A DNA stretch of 64,000 nucleotides from Cordilura impudica. Taxonomy: Eukaryota; Arthropoda; Insecta; Diptera; Scathophagidae. Positions 11,258-23,563 of this stretch are shown piece after piece. Location: contig OY821520.1 in assembly GCA_963682025.1 (NCBI GenBank), positions 238,457,914 through 238,521,913 on the forward strand. Direction: 5' to 3'. The position numbers were made by a program, and so were the translations under genes. A model generated the notes under the pieces. That model worked only from the letters and a program-made list of their open reading frames with translations, had not been told where the DNA came from and ran no database searches. Each line of letters begins with the position of its first letter. The stretch's first letter is position 1.

Positions 11258-12424
11258 CCTCCATTTGACAACATTATAGCTGTCTTTTATGCATTTTTTT
11301 TTAATTTTAAAAAAATATCCAGTTACTGCAGGCTGGTAAGTTTTTTTAGTTTTTGGTAACATACGACTTAATAACCTTTGAAACTTCTTATCTTTTTAAG
11401 TTTTCCTATTTTGTGTTTTTTTACAGAAATTAATTACATATTATTAATTATTTGATTTAATAAGCTTCAAACTTATGGATAAAAGAGATTAAATGTTCTT
11501 CACATTTTGTTTTACATTTTAGAATTAAGATTGAAAATTTTAAAACAACAAAATATATTTAAAATTTTACCATATTCTTCGTGAACTCAACTATTTTCCC
11601 TTTTATGCATTCATATAAACATTCATATAAAATCTACACAAACCCATTTAATATCGGCATTGTGTTACGTCCATGGATTTCGATCAGTGTAGTAGTACAA
11701 CTAACACATGCTCATAAACTCTATAATTAACTCAATTCTCTCGATGGCCACCACTGATTTAAATGTTTAAAAAATCTAAATTTTGCAAAAAATAATTTTG
11801 CGTGTAGCCCATCCTAGTCCGAGGTCTCTAAACAATACAAATTGGCCAGAGAAAGCAGCCAATAGATAAGATATTAATAAAGTTTTTTTAAAAAATGAAA
11901 AAAATTAATTTTAAAATGAATCCTTAATAATTAAAGTGAGTCTATTGAATGAATTTACCTTTGTCATATGTAACATTTTATTTCTATTTGAATAAATGTA
12001 TTTTTTTTTTCAATAAAATTTGAAAAACTTTCCACTCTTCCATTGCGAATGCAAAGGTTGGATGTAGTGGTTGTGAGCACGGTTTCATTTGTGACATGAA
12101 TTCCATTTTGTTGGAATTATAAATTCTGTCGATCCCATAGCAACAGTAATATAAGACTACCCGGCAAAAGTGTATAATGCACTTACATTAACCATATGGA
12201 ACTTTTTACCAATTAATAAGATTAATACGTATTTTCGGGGATAACGCGCTAATATTAAAAAACAATCAAGATCATTTCTCCAAATAATTTAGATGATTAT
12301 TATTAATTTATTAAGAATTGTTTATAAATTTTCAGATGTCCCAAGACAAATCCAAAATTCAATTATAATTTTGTTTTAATTAAATCAAAAATTTTCAATA
12401 CTAATCGATTTAAAACCCTACACA
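11258..12424. other. unassigned AT-rich stretch
   Basis: No gene, RNA or repeated element recognised. Contains long A/T runs only. Confidence 0.5.
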
Positions 12425-12560
12425 GGGATATATATCAAAGTGTATATATGCAGAGGGTATATGTCATTCCGTTTATAACGCATCGAAATAAATTCCTGAG
12501 CCCATAAACCATATATTTTCTTGATCCTTATAACAAGGGAAGTTGTTTTTGAAAAAAATA
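12425..12560 (+). mobile_element. DH3-family 5' fragment
   Basis: Holds GCAGAGGGTATATGTCATTC, TAACGCATCGAAATAAATTC and the CCCATAAA..ATCCTTATAACAA segment found also at 13880 and 17930. It is cut off by the DH1 copy that follows. Confidence 0.55.
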
Positions 12561-12567
12561 CATTTTT

Positions 12568-13302
12568 ATACCCTATACCACTTTGTGGTTTGGGTATAAT
12601 GACTTTGTGCTGCTGTTTGTAACTACCAAAAATATATCACCTAGACCCATCTTTTATTATACCGATCGACTCAGAATCACTTTCTGAGTCGATTTAGCGA
12701 TGTCCGTCCGTCCGTCCGTCCGTCTGTGTGTCCATGTAAACCTTGTAATCAAACTACAGGTCGCAAATATGAATATATTTTGATGAAATTCGGTACATAA
12801 GAATGGACGCTATTGAAATTGGTGCAATTCGGTCCATGTTCAGGCCTAATCCCCATACAAATGAATCCAAATCATCATATAGATCTCAGTCAAAATGGGG
12901 TTTTATATGTTTATTATAACCGTTAATCAGTAGTCCGAAAGTAATCCGTATAGCACAATTCTTATTCATAGGCCCCATATAGTGCTGCTTCCCGATCTTC
13001 ACTAAAATCTATCAAAAAACAAAAATATTGCACAGATTTTTCTCAAATTTGGTTTGTGTATATTTTTTTAAAATATAAGTGACTTTGCCAAATATGGTCA
13101 GGGTCGGTCCATCTTACGACCTAGTCCCCATATATATATGGCACCCGATATGAACTTTTTCATATCTGCAGCCAAAAAAATTAATAACAATGCCACTCAA
13201 ATTTAGTTTATGCTTATTTTCTATATCTAATTAGTTGGACCTAAACGCATGGTATAGGGTATCGTATAGTCGGTCTAGATCGACTATAATTTTCTTACTT
13301 GT
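12568..13302 (+). mobile_element. DH1-family repeat, full-length reference copy
   Basis: Starts ATACCCTATACCAC. The core contains the CCAAAAATATATCACCTAGA segment and the (GTCC)n tract GTCCGTCCGTCCGTCCGTCT at about 12703-12723. Near the end GCATGGTATAGGGTAT is an inverted match to the start, followed by a hairpin (AGTCGGTCTAGATCGACT) and the terminus TTTTCTTACTTGTT. No coding capacity. Other copies lie at 6573, 36475, 37864-42288 (split), 50198, and within 25487-35395 (split, minus). The layout matches DINE-1/Helentron-type non-autonomous elements. Confidence 0.85.
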
Positions 13303-13745
13303 TTTTGTAGTACCATTCTTCAAAAAGTATCTCTCTTAAAGTGTCCTTTTTAATTTAAAATACCTTTTTAAAATAGTACCTGTTTTTGCACTTTTCCTTA
13401 AAAAGTATCATTTGTTAAAAAAAGTACCTCGTTTTAAAAAGTACCTATGCTTATGAAAAAAAATTTTTTTTCTTAAAAAATAACATTTAAAAAACATCTT
13501 TTCTTAAACAAGTACGTCTTAAAAATCTCCCCTTTTCAAAAAGAAAATTTTCTTAAAATTTTTCTTAAAAAGTAATTTTTAAAGTACTCTTTTTTTTTAA
13601 AAAAGTACCTTTTTAAAAAGGTAGATTTTCCTACAAAATTACCTTTACTCAAAAAAGGATCTATTATATAAAATAACTTTTTTAAATACATTAAAAAAAG
13701 TAAATTCTTTTAATGTACTTTTTTAAAAAAAGCATATTTTCAAAC
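13303..13745 (-). repeat. degenerate short-period repeat, reverse arm
   Basis: A run of imperfect ~18-22 bp units built on GTACCTTTTCTTAAAAA, the reverse complement of the units at 14790-16262. The two arms flank 13746-14789. Confidence 0.8.
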
Positions 13746-13855
13746 CAAAAATTGCTAAGATTTTTAGAAAGTTTTATTTTGAAATACCGCATAATTTTTA
13801 GCTCTCAAAACATTGGAAAATATGATTCCTTATTGTGACTCTTCGTATTCTGTTG

Positions 13856-14245
13856 TAATGCATTGAACAATGAATTGTGACCCCATAAAGTATTTGTATT
13901 CTTAATCCCTATAACAACGCGAGTCCATTTAATGTCCGTACATGCGTCTGTCTGTCCAGCTTTTGAAATTACGGTCAGCCAACAAAATAAACCATTTACC
14001 TGGGTAAAGTTAAAATAATATTGTTTGTCGTTACTACGAGCAGGTTGGTATTTGAAATGGATTAAATTGGGCATCACTGTGTTAAGATATGGTATAAAAT
14101 ATGGAGATAATAATAATTTTGTATTAAATTTATCAAATTGTTTACTTTTTCAAATATTTTGTTTACATTTATTATCAATACTAAAACCGAGGTGGAGGGT
14201 ATCAAAATTCGGAACAGCCGAATTTAGCACTCTTACTTGTTTTTT
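13856..14245 (+). mobile_element. DH3-family repeat
   Basis: Matches 17930-18310 through ATAAACCATTTACCTGGGTA, CGAGCAGGTTG and ATATTTTGTTTACATTTATT. It ends like DH2: GGTGGAGGGTATC, hairpin ATTCGGAACAGCCGAAT, CTTACTTGTT. Short open frames over it are not conserved between copies. Confidence 0.7.
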
Positions 14246-14789
14246 TAATTGTTTATTCATGCAATACATTAATTTTCCTTAACTTATCATAAAACAATTA
14301 TATTATCATCATGTAGATATAAGTTTACAGTCCTATGACAATAACTTAAATAGTAGGGCGTTGAACTAAATAAAAACTGAATTAAAAACAAAATAAAAAA
14401 AAAAAAAAAACAGTACCCTTAAATAGAAATACTGGCAACGACAAAGTTTTTGCGTCAACGTCATTTCAAAAATAAAGTGGTTACCATATGGATGCAGTCA
14501 AACAAGATAAGTTAACAAACACAAAAGTTCTATATAAAGTATGTTGGAACATTGTGAAAAGTAAATGTGAAGAAAGGATGAAAATGTCTATACACATAAT
14601 ATGTCAGATATTATCTGACAAGTTAATGACTGCCAGCAGAGGTTTATTTTACTTATTATGTTGAAGGATGTGCAAAATGAATGTGACCAACTACGTTATT
14701 TCTTTTAATGTTGTGAAATAATTTATTGCGAAAAATATGAAATTGAAGTTGCTGTAAGACGCCTTCGTGGCCCGTTAAAAAATGATGAA
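14246..14789. other. unassigned stretch between repeat arms
   Basis: No gene seen. It lies between the two oppositely oriented arms of short-period repeats and may be the middle of one large inverted-repeat element. Confidence 0.4.
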
Positions 14790-16262
14790 AAATTGATACT
14801 TAAAAACATATTTGTTTTTAAAGGGGTACTTTTTTAAGAAAGGATAATTTATTTAAAAAAAAGTACTTTTTTAACAAATGGTACTTTTTTAAAAAATTAG
14901 CTTTTTTAAGAAAAGGGTACTTTAAGGAAAAGAATTCATCTTTAAGAAAAGGTATATTTTGTAAGCAAAAAATCTTTTTAAGAAAAGGTTCCTTTTTAAG
15001 AAAGGGTAGTTTTAAAAAAAAAATTTTTTTTTAAGAAAATTTAGTATTTCAAGAAAAGGAGCTTTTTAAGAAAATTTACCTTTTTAAGTAAATATACTTT
15101 TAAGAAAACGTTTTAGGAAAAGTTATTCTTTTAAGAAAGGGTACTTTTTTTGAAGAAAAGGTACTCTTTTAAGGAAAGGAACTTTTTAAAAAAGTGTAAA
15201 TTTGTAAGAAAAGGATACTTTTTGGAAAAGAATTTATCTTTAAGAAAAGGTAAATTTTTAAAGAAAAACTACTTTTTAAGAAAAGGTACATTTTAAAACA
15301 GGTACATTTTTATGAAAAGGTAATATTTTAAGAAGAGGTAGTATTTTAAAATTGTACTTTTTAAAGAAAATTTACGTTTTAAGTAAAGGTACTTTTTAAG
15401 AAAATGTATTTTATTTAAAGAAAAAGTGCCTGTTTTAAGAAAAGTTAGTCTTTTAAGAAAAGGTATCTATCTACCTTTTTAAGAAAATATAATCTTTTAA
15501 CTTTTAAAAATGTACATTTTTAAGAAAAGGGTACTTTAGGACAAGGTAACTTTTTTAAGAGAAAATACTTTTTAAGAAAAGATTCTTTTGAAGAAAAGAT
15601 ACGTTTTTAAGAAAAGCAACTTTTTAAGAAAAATATACTTTTCTACGGAAAGGTACTGTTTTAAAACAGGTACTTTTTATGAAGAAGTTGTTTTTTAAGA
15701 AAGGTTAGTTTTTGAAAATTGTATTTTTAAAGAAAATTAATTTTTTTAAGAAAAGTTACTTTTTTACGAAAAGGTATTTAAAAAAAATATATACTTTTTT
15801 AAGAGAACTACTTTTAAGAAAAGGTACTTTTTGGGAAAATGTACTTTTTTTAAGAAAAAGTAACTTTTTTAAGAAAAGTTAGTTTTTAAGAAAATCGGTG
15901 CTTTTAAAAGGAAATATCTTTTTAAGAAAAATTACTTTTTTGAGAACCGGTACTTTTTTAAGATAACGTACTTTAAGAGAATTTTCTTTTTTCGGAAAAT
16001 GTACCTAAAAAAATACTTTTTAGGCAAAGCTACGATTTTAAGAAAATTTACTTATATGAGAAAAGTTAGATTTAAAAAAAAATGTACTTCTTTAGAAAGC
16101 GTAATTTTGTAAGGAAAGGTAATTTTTCAGAAAGGTACTTTTTTAAGAAAATGTAATTATTTACGAAAAAGTACTTTTGGTGTTTTTTAAGAAATGATAC
16201 TTTTTAAGAAAAGGTAATAAGAAAATTTACCTTTTTAAGACAGGATTGTTTTTTAAAAAATT
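14790..16262 (+). repeat. degenerate TTTTAAGAAAAGGTAC-type repeat array
   Basis: About 1.5 kb of imperfect ~18-22 bp units of the type TTTTTAAGAAAAGGTACTTT, with drifting spacing and many substitutions. A reverse-oriented arm lies at 13303-13745 and another array of the same unit at 61545-62150. Confidence 0.9.
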
Positions 16263-16344
16263 ATATTGTACGCTCGAAAAATATTGATTAAACGGCATAT
16301 AAATATAAGACGATATGAGCTCTCCAAAAGCGAGATAATCCCTT

Positions 16345-17880
16345 TGTTATGTATGTTTATGAGAGTGGTCCTTAAAAAATGAAAATGTGATTTTGGGAAT
16401 AGGTGGGGTCCAGTTTGTTACCTTTTAATATAAAATATAAAACTAACAAATGTGAAGTTTTAAAGAAAAGTCGAGCCGGAAATCGATTGAAAATTTCAAG
16501 TGTGTTTATATGGGGAAAATAAGATTTTTATTGAGATTTTACGAAAATTTCGTTCTATAGCTTAATTTTTCCGACAAGTTGTTGTAAGAATCGGGATCAG
16601 TATTAAACTATCTATTCAAAAAGCCATAGAAATTCAAAATCAAATAAAAATTCGCCAAGAAATAGCAAATTTTGTGCCAAAAAAACTAGGTCATGAAATT
16701 TGCCAGCATTTTTTTCATCTTTGACAAATAGATTACAGCCATTAATTTTTTTTTGTCTCTATACTTATAAGTAATCAGATTTGAAGTATTGTTTTATTAC
16801 CACATTGTTGAACTATTGCGCATTGAGACCGAAAATGGGCAATTTTTTTGAGAAAATTTTTAAAACTCCTTTTTCAAGTTTTAAGAAATTTTCTTAAACA
16901 AAATTTAAAAAAATGGATCTGTCACTTAAAGGTTTTATTAAATACATGTCAGAGATTAACTATGTGAATTTTTAGGTAAATCCCTATGCAAGAATTTTTT
17001 TGACAAGGATTTCATTTTTGCGGATTTCGAGAAAAATGGGAGTTTTGTAAAATATTCTGTAAATGAACTCTTTCTAAATACTTTGTATCAAAAATTTCAT
17101 CACTTTTCTACTTTTAAATGTCATAATTTATCTAAATAGCCTAGGCTTTCGGAAAAAATAATATGACCCCATTAACCCTTTTGGTTAATGGTTAAAGTTG
17201 TTTTAATAGAAAAACTCGTTTTCGGTAATATTTATTTAAAAATATCTTAAAATCCAAAGCTGGCCTTGTCAAATAATGGGTTAACGTTCTCGGACTTATC
17301 CCAAACTTTAGGAGTGGAAGTTCTACACATTTGGTTATTATATTTTAAGCGTCGCATCTAAAAATTCAACAGCACTTACAAAATATTTTAATTTTTTGAA
17401 TAAATTGTCTTTTATTAGCTTGGGGTCATATGTGACCCCAATTCCAAAAGGGTTAATGGGGTCCTATTATTTTTTCCGAAACCCTAGGCTATTTAGATAA
17501 AATATAACATTTAAAAGTAGAAAAGTGATGAATTTTTGATACAAAGTATTTAGAAAGAGTTCATTTACAGAATATTTTACAAAAATCCCATTTCTCTCGA
17601 CATCCGCAAAAATAAAATCCTTGTCATGAAAATTCTGGCATAGGGGTTTACCTAAACATTCACACAGTTAATCTCTGAAGTGGTCTGGCGCATTTGCTAT
17701 TTCTTGCCGAATTTTTATTTGATTTTTAATTTTTAATCGATTTCCGGCGCGACTTTTCTTTATTCGATTGTCTCAAACTTCACATTTATTAGTTTTATAT
17801 GGAAAAGTAACAAACTGGACACTGCCTATCCCCAAAATCGTATTTTAATTTTTTAAGGATCACTCTAATGTTTATACTTG
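16345..17880. mobile_element. fold-back element FB2
   Basis: The left arm (16345-17190) and right arm (17455-17880) are inverted copies. Paired landmarks are GTCCAGTTTGTTAC, CGGAAATCGATT, AGAGTTCATTTACAGAATAT and GGCTATTTAGATAA. The right arm has lost two internal segments that the left arm keeps (around 16500-16640 and 16670-16945). The centre holds opposed AACCCTTTTGG motifs. No coding sequence. Confidence 0.8.
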
Positions 17881-18320
17881 GAATTGTATAACAGTTTGTA
17901 GCGCATCGAAAAACGCATTTGCGAACCCATAAATTCTTATAACAATTCGAGTCGATATAGCGATATCCGTCTGTCTGTTGAAATCACACTGATTCACAAA
18001 ATAAACCATTTGCCTGGGTAAAGTTATGATAATATTGTTTGCCATTATTTCGAGCAGGTTGTTATTGAAAATGGGGTAAGTCGGGCATCATTGTGCCGAG
18101 ATATTTCGAAAAAGATGAAGACACATATAAAAAATGTTAAAAATTCATTGTGATTGTTGTAATAATTTAGTATTATGTTTATAAAATTATCAAAATGTTG
18201 CTTTTTAAAATATTTTGTTTACATTTGTTGTAAATAGTGTAACAAGATCAGATATTAACGTAAACATAAACATCCGGATTCGGCACAGGCGAATCTAACT
18301 CTGTTACTTGCTTTTTGCTC
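17881..18320 (+). mobile_element. DH3-family repeat, second copy
   Basis: Shares GCGCATCGAAAAACGCATTT, CCCATAAA, CGAGTCGATATAGCGATATC, GTCTGTCTG and ATAAACCATTTGCCTGGGTA with the 13856 copy. It ends in ATTCGGCACAGGCGAAT and TTACTTG. Confidence 0.65.
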
Positions 18321-18361
18321 GTTTATACTTATCTTGCGGTGTAATATGTGAGAGAATGAAT

Positions 18362-18747
18362 GGTTTACACATGAAAGTTTTCTTGCTGAAAGTCTTGAGT
18401 TTATAGATGAGACGGGAGAAGAATGGCAGGGGGTACATACTTTCATCTACTCTGAAATTCCCTTTTGTTTCTTGCTTCGTAATTTTCAAAGTGAAGTTAT
18501 TTTACGTTTTCTTTACTTTTTATGTTCGTTGGTGTTAAAAAAGATAATAAATTGAATGTAAATATAAATTGAAATTGAAAGTTAATTTAATTAAATAAAA
18601 TGATAAAATAAATAGATAAAATGATAAAGTAAACATGAAGAAATCTTGAATTTCAATACAAAAATTTCAGTGTGTAGACACGGATGAAAGTTTAAAAGAG
18701 AATTTCAAATAGTTTCAGAAAGAAAAAATTCATGTGTAAACCGGGAC
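18362..18747. mobile_element. MITE-E, copy 1
   Basis: Begins GGTTTACACATGAAAG and ends TTCATGTGTAAACCGGGAC in inverted form. Nearly identical along its length to 34875-35249 (shared CTGAAAGTCTTGAGTTTATA, AAAATGATAAAATAAATAGA). The left edge lacks the GTGTC seen in copy 2, so its target duplication is not clear. Confidence 0.85.
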
Positions 18748-19835
18748 TATTTGAAATCGATATTTTATATAAATACATATATAATATTTTTCATTCCATA
18801 TCTATCTCAACCACATTCTCAAAGACATAAATATGTTTTTTTTTTTTGCACATTTTGAACAGAAACTACGTTCTTTTTACACTTGCTCTGCTCTGTTCTT
18901 CTGAATTTGTTTTTCATTTTGCAATTTGTTCTCATTTCTTTTCTATAGCTTGTAACTTATGTAAAACATTCTGGTCTATATACATACATACATACATACA
19001 TACTATACTTATACTTATAGATACGTTCTTAGAGGTTGGAAGTTGGTATGGTTGGTTTTTTTGAAATAAAAAAAGAGGAAAAAAATAAAGGCCATTAAAC
19101 TGTGATTATGTTTTTGCAATAACGAAAACTGTTGTGATAGTTTTAGTTACTACAGCTTGCACGTTTTTTCGCTTAGAATGTAGGTTACAATTAAACCTTG
19201 CCGGTCGGTTTGTGCTGAAAGTGAAACCAGTGCTAAATATTCTTCCCAAGGTTACTAAAGGGATTAATATATTTTGTTTTTGTCAGCTAAACTAGCACGC
19301 ATATAATAATGTCGCCAAATGGCAAGCAGCCGTAGATGTGTCGTCAATACATATTTTCTGTAGAACAAACAAAAATGTGAAAAATGTTGTATTTAAATGG
19401 TATTTTTAAAGGGGAATTGTAGAAAAAACAGGCTCCAAAATAGGTCAGGGATAGTTTAGCACTTTTAATTTAATTTAATTTAATTATTTGTCCATTAAAG
19501 TTTATTTTTTGTATTTTTATTGTCTAAATTAAATTGAATTGATTTTTTTTGTAATTAAATCTTGATAACACTGTTTCAACAGTGGAATAATTTTGAAAAC
19601 GACCAGATACCGGACAAGTGTACTTTGGGTAATGGAGTGTCTCTGAAGCAGAATCCGTGGTTCGTTTAGCTGTTATAAATCAGGATTTCGTTTATTTAAC
19701 AAAAAAAAAAATTGAGTTAAGAAAAAATAAACATGCAGTTCACAGTTTTTTTCATCAAATCAACCATTTTAGCCAAAAAATTAGTTTTTTCTGAATTTCT
19801 TATATTCTATTTTTTTTTTTAGAAATGTAATAATT
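18748..19835. other. unassigned stretch
   Basis: No gene recognised. A (CATA)n microsatellite lies at 18981-19003. The 72-codon open frame at 18846 spans low-complexity sequence and shows no family resemblance. Confidence 0.5.
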
Positions 19836-19915
19836 ATAAAGAAGTAAGAGAGTTAAATTCGGCTGTGCCGAATTTTTTGATAAACTCCACCTGAGTCTTA
19901 AACTGTATATTCACC
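19836..19915 (-). mobile_element. DH2/DH3 3'-end fragment
   Basis: Reads AAGTAAGAGAGTTAAATTCG, CTGTGCCGAAT and AAACTCCACCTGAG, the reverse complement of the family 3' end with its hairpin. Confidence 0.7.
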
Positions 19916-20107
19916 TAATATCGAGTACGGCTACAACTTTTAAACTTTTGCCGATACTGAAACATTAATTCCAAATACCAAAATTCAAATGATTCTTGGC
20001 TAAAAATTATTATTATTAAAAATAAGCTAATTTTAAAATATTTTTATCTGAATTATTTTTTATTTTTATCTGCCTTACATATAATACAAAAAAAAAAAAA
20101 TACATAA

Positions 20108-21395
20108 TAATTTTTAATTTTTAATTTTTAAATTTTAATTTTTAATTTTTAATTTTTAATTTTTAATTTTTAATTTTTAATTTTTAATTTTTAATTTTTA
20201 ATTTTTAATTTTTAATTTTTAATTCTTAATTTTTAATTTTTAATTTTTAATTTTTAATTTTTAATTTTTAATTTTTAATTTTTAATTTTTAATTTTTAAT
20301 TTTTAATTTTTAATTTTTAATTTTTAATTTTTAATTTTTAATTTTTAATTTTTAATTTTTAATTTTTAATTTTTAATTTTTAATTTTTAATTTTTAATTT
20401 TTAATTTTTAATTTTTAATTTTTAATTTTTAATTTTTAATTTTTAATTTTTAATTTATAATTTTTAATTTTTAATTTTTAATTTTTAATTTTTAATTTTT
20501 AATTTTTAATTTTTAATTTTTAATTTTTAATTTTTAATTTTTAATTTTTAATTTTTAATTTTTAATTTTTAATTTTTAATTTTTAATTTTTAATTTTATA
20601 TTTTTAATTTTTAATTTTTAATTTTTAATTTTTAATTTTTAATTTTTAACTTTTAATTTTTAATTTTTAATTTTTAATTTTTAAATTTTAATTTTTAATT
20701 TTTAATTTTTAATTTTTAATTTTATATTTTTAATTTTTAATTTTTAATTTTTAATTTTTAACTTTTAATTTTTAATTTTTAATATTTAAATTTTAATTTT
20801 TAATTTTTAATTTTTAATTTTTAATTTTTAATTTTTAATTTTTAATTTTTAATTTTTAATTTTTAATTTTTAATTTTTAATTTTTAATTTTTAATTTTTA
20901 ATTTTTAATTTTTAATTTTTAATTTTTAATTTTTAATTTTTAATTTTTAATTTTTAATTTTTAATTTTTAATTTTTAATTTTTAATTTTTAATTTTTAAT
21001 TTTTAATTTTTAATTTTTAATTTTTAATTTTTAATTTTTAATTTTTAATTTTTAATTTTTAATTTTTAATTTTTAATTTTTAATTTTTAATTTTTAATTT
21101 TTAATTTTTAATTTTTAATTTTTAATTTTTAATTTTTAATTTTAATTTTTAATTTTTAATTTTTAATTTTTAATTTTTAATTTTTAATTTTTAATTTTTA
21201 ATTTTAAATTTTAAATTTTTAATTTTTAATTTTTAATTCTTAATTTTTAATTTTTAATTTTTAATTTTTAATATTTAATTTTTAATTTTTAAAATTTAAT
21301 TTTTAGTTTTTAATTTTTTATTTTAAATTTTTAATTATTAATTTTTAATTTTTAATTCTTACTTTTTAATTTTTAATTTTTAATTTATAATTTTT
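20108..21395. repeat. (TTTTTAA)n heptanucleotide array, about 1.29 kb
   Basis: Roughly 180 head-to-tail copies of the 7-bp unit TTTTTAA. Scattered variants occur, such as TTTATAA, TTTTTAC and one- or two-base length changes; they increase toward the right end after about 21180. Long perfect blocks separate the variants. Confidence 0.97.
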
Positions 21396-21874
21396 AAAAA
21401 ATTATCACGAATTAGGTGCACGAATGTCACTCAAAGTGCATTTTCTTTATTCTCATTTAGATTTTTTTCCGCGAAACCTAGGTGCGGTGAGCGACGAACA
21501 AGGGCAGCGTGCTCACCAAGATTTAATGAAAATTGAAAGAAATTATCAAGGATTTTGGGACAAAAGCATGCTGGGAGACTATTGCTGGATCTAATACGTG
21601 AAACCGAACCAACAAAATACAAACGACGTTCAAATAACGCCATTCACTTTTAAAAATTCATTGATTTTTAAATAAATTAATCATTTTTTATATAAAAACT
21701 AATAAAAACTTTTTTTTGTATCTTGAAAATCTGACGTGATAGAAAAAAACCAATTACAGTTTCGAATTCAGCCCACCAAATTACCCTAGGCAAGATATTT
21801 GGTTGCGACAGTCCAAAACCTTGTTGACTAGTGTAATTAATGTACTTCCGAAAAGTTTTAAGACTGTCGCTTTC
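21396..21874. other. unassigned stretch
   Basis: No gene or repeat family recognised. Short open frames on both strands show no conserved motif. Confidence 0.4.
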
Positions 21875-22060
21875 ATAGTACTTCATATTTTTGTATGGGT
21901 GGTGCTACGCCCACTAATCCTACCCCCATTTTTATCTGACTACTCACATCAATATATGATGGACTCATTTGTAAGAGTCAAGGCTTACCGTTTTATTGTA
22001 ATCCTCTTATATGATATATATTTACTTTGCAAGGGGCGGTGCCTCGCCGTTGGTTTAGCC
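21875..22060 (+). repeat. K-family fragment
   Basis: Contains TTTGTATGGGTGGTGCTACG, CCCACTAATCC and GGGGCGGTGCCTCGCC. The same style of 'GGTGCCACGCCCACT' module recurs in the K insertion at 38070-38970 and near 41830. Confidence 0.45.
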
Positions 22061-23374
22061 TCCTATAAGCTTCAAACAAAAAAAAAAATAAACATACATA
22101 CTCTCGCTTTTATATATCGATAATGAAAGTACTATTCTTCCCCTTCAATACACTTTTTAAATTTTTCATATATGCTATCATCTATGTTCTCGCGCAAATC
22201 GGCCGTTGGCATCAGTTAGAGTGTCATTTTTGTTACAATGTTAGCAAAAAAAAAAAAAAATTGCTTCCCGAATATAACCTTCCTATGAATATAACCTTAA
22301 AATTTCTCCATCACAAAGTGCACAAAATTTTTTGTAATGTAATGGATTAATTCTTCGGTTAGATTCAGATTCAGACCTCCAAAAATATTTAGGAAAGTAT
22401 GCTTTGGTCTCTGAACCAGGAGTTTTTTTGTAATATCTATTTTTTGGAAATATTGAAACAAATACGTTATACTGAGTAATTTCAACAGTCGCTTTGACCG
22501 CGACCAAATAAGAAATCTGAAAATTTTTTAAAAAGTGTTTGAAGGAAAGTATACTTCCTTCATCATAACTGGTTCTGTGTAAAATAAATTTATTTTCGGT
22601 TTAGTAAAGTCTGAAATATTTGTAGCGAATATTTAAATACTTATTTCGAATCAGCACATCAAAGACCTTTATGAAAGTATACCCTAGTCCCAGGGTTTTA
22701 AAAAATGTTGCCCTGTGTAATTTTAAACGAAAAAAAAAAGATATAATAAAAATAAATCGTTCAACCACAATAGACATTTGCCATTTCTTAATTTGCTCCC
22801 TAACATTAATTTCTTTTATAGCTTCCCTTTTAAATTTTGTCGGATATCCTTCTGATTAACCTTCTCTTCTACTAAACCTATTTCCTGTAGTTTCCTTTTA
22901 AACAAGTTTTATTATGATTTTCTGCATATTTTACCTGTCATTTATAAAACCTTTTCTCCCTCCTCCGCAAACCACCTGTTAATACACTTTTGTACTTTAT
23001 ATGAAATTTATGTGCATTATTTATCATTGGTTATCTATTATTTTATGATTATAAATATTTTTAACAGTTTCAACTTTTGTGTTGGTGTTTTCCGATAACA
23101 AGTTTTAATGTAAAGAGGTTTCGACAAATTTTTTCACTAAGGATTAAAAACTAAATGCAAAAGTTTTTCTTACAAAAACTGATTGAAGTTAAGAGTTTTT
23201 CGTTACCTTTAGGAATTTTTCACAACAAAAAAAAAAAAGAAAAACAAATACAAATCGGTGGTAGAAATGATGATTATGAAAGATAAAATTTTTTGATTAA
23301 TCAATTCTTTTTGTATGGGAAGTTGATGTCAGTATCAGGCATCCTTAATCAAAATTTCTTTAACCACATTTCTC
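22061..23374. other. unassigned AT-rich stretch
   Basis: No gene recognised. The open frames at 22123, 22283, 22671 and similar have no recognisable domain. Confidence 0.5.
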
Positions 23375-23504
23375 TAACCACACTGCTCGTAGGCCTGACT
23401 TTAGGTGAGTGTGTTAAAGCGCTGACCAAAAAAGTGCAAGTACGAGTGTATGTGAAGTTCACGGTTCAAAACCTCACGGCCGCCCTAAGTAGGAAAAAAA
23501 AAAA
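23375..23504 (+). mobile_element. possible tRNA-derived SINE
   Basis: The stretch has a GTTAAAGCGCTGACC segment resembling an A-box region and, about 40 bases on, GGTTCAAAACC, close to the B-box consensus GGTTCRANTCC. It ends in GCCGCCCTAAGTAGG and an A-run of 12. This order is that of a tRNA-related SINE. A T-arm stem is not well formed and no second copy exists in the window, so the call is weak. Confidence 0.35.
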
Positions 23505-23563
23505 ATTTTCATATAGAAACAACCTATTCAATTAAAACATAACAATTATCACAATGTTCAATA

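Noticed and set aside
20108..21395. (TTTTTAA)n as telomeric repeat
   Set aside because: The insect telomeric repeat is TTAGG, and flies lack it; this unit has no G at all and sits among ordinary transposons.
22297..22507. Overlapping minus-strand frames of 62 and 74 codons
   Set aside because: Two frames over the same DNA with no recognisable domain; chance openness in AT-rich sequence is adequate explanation.
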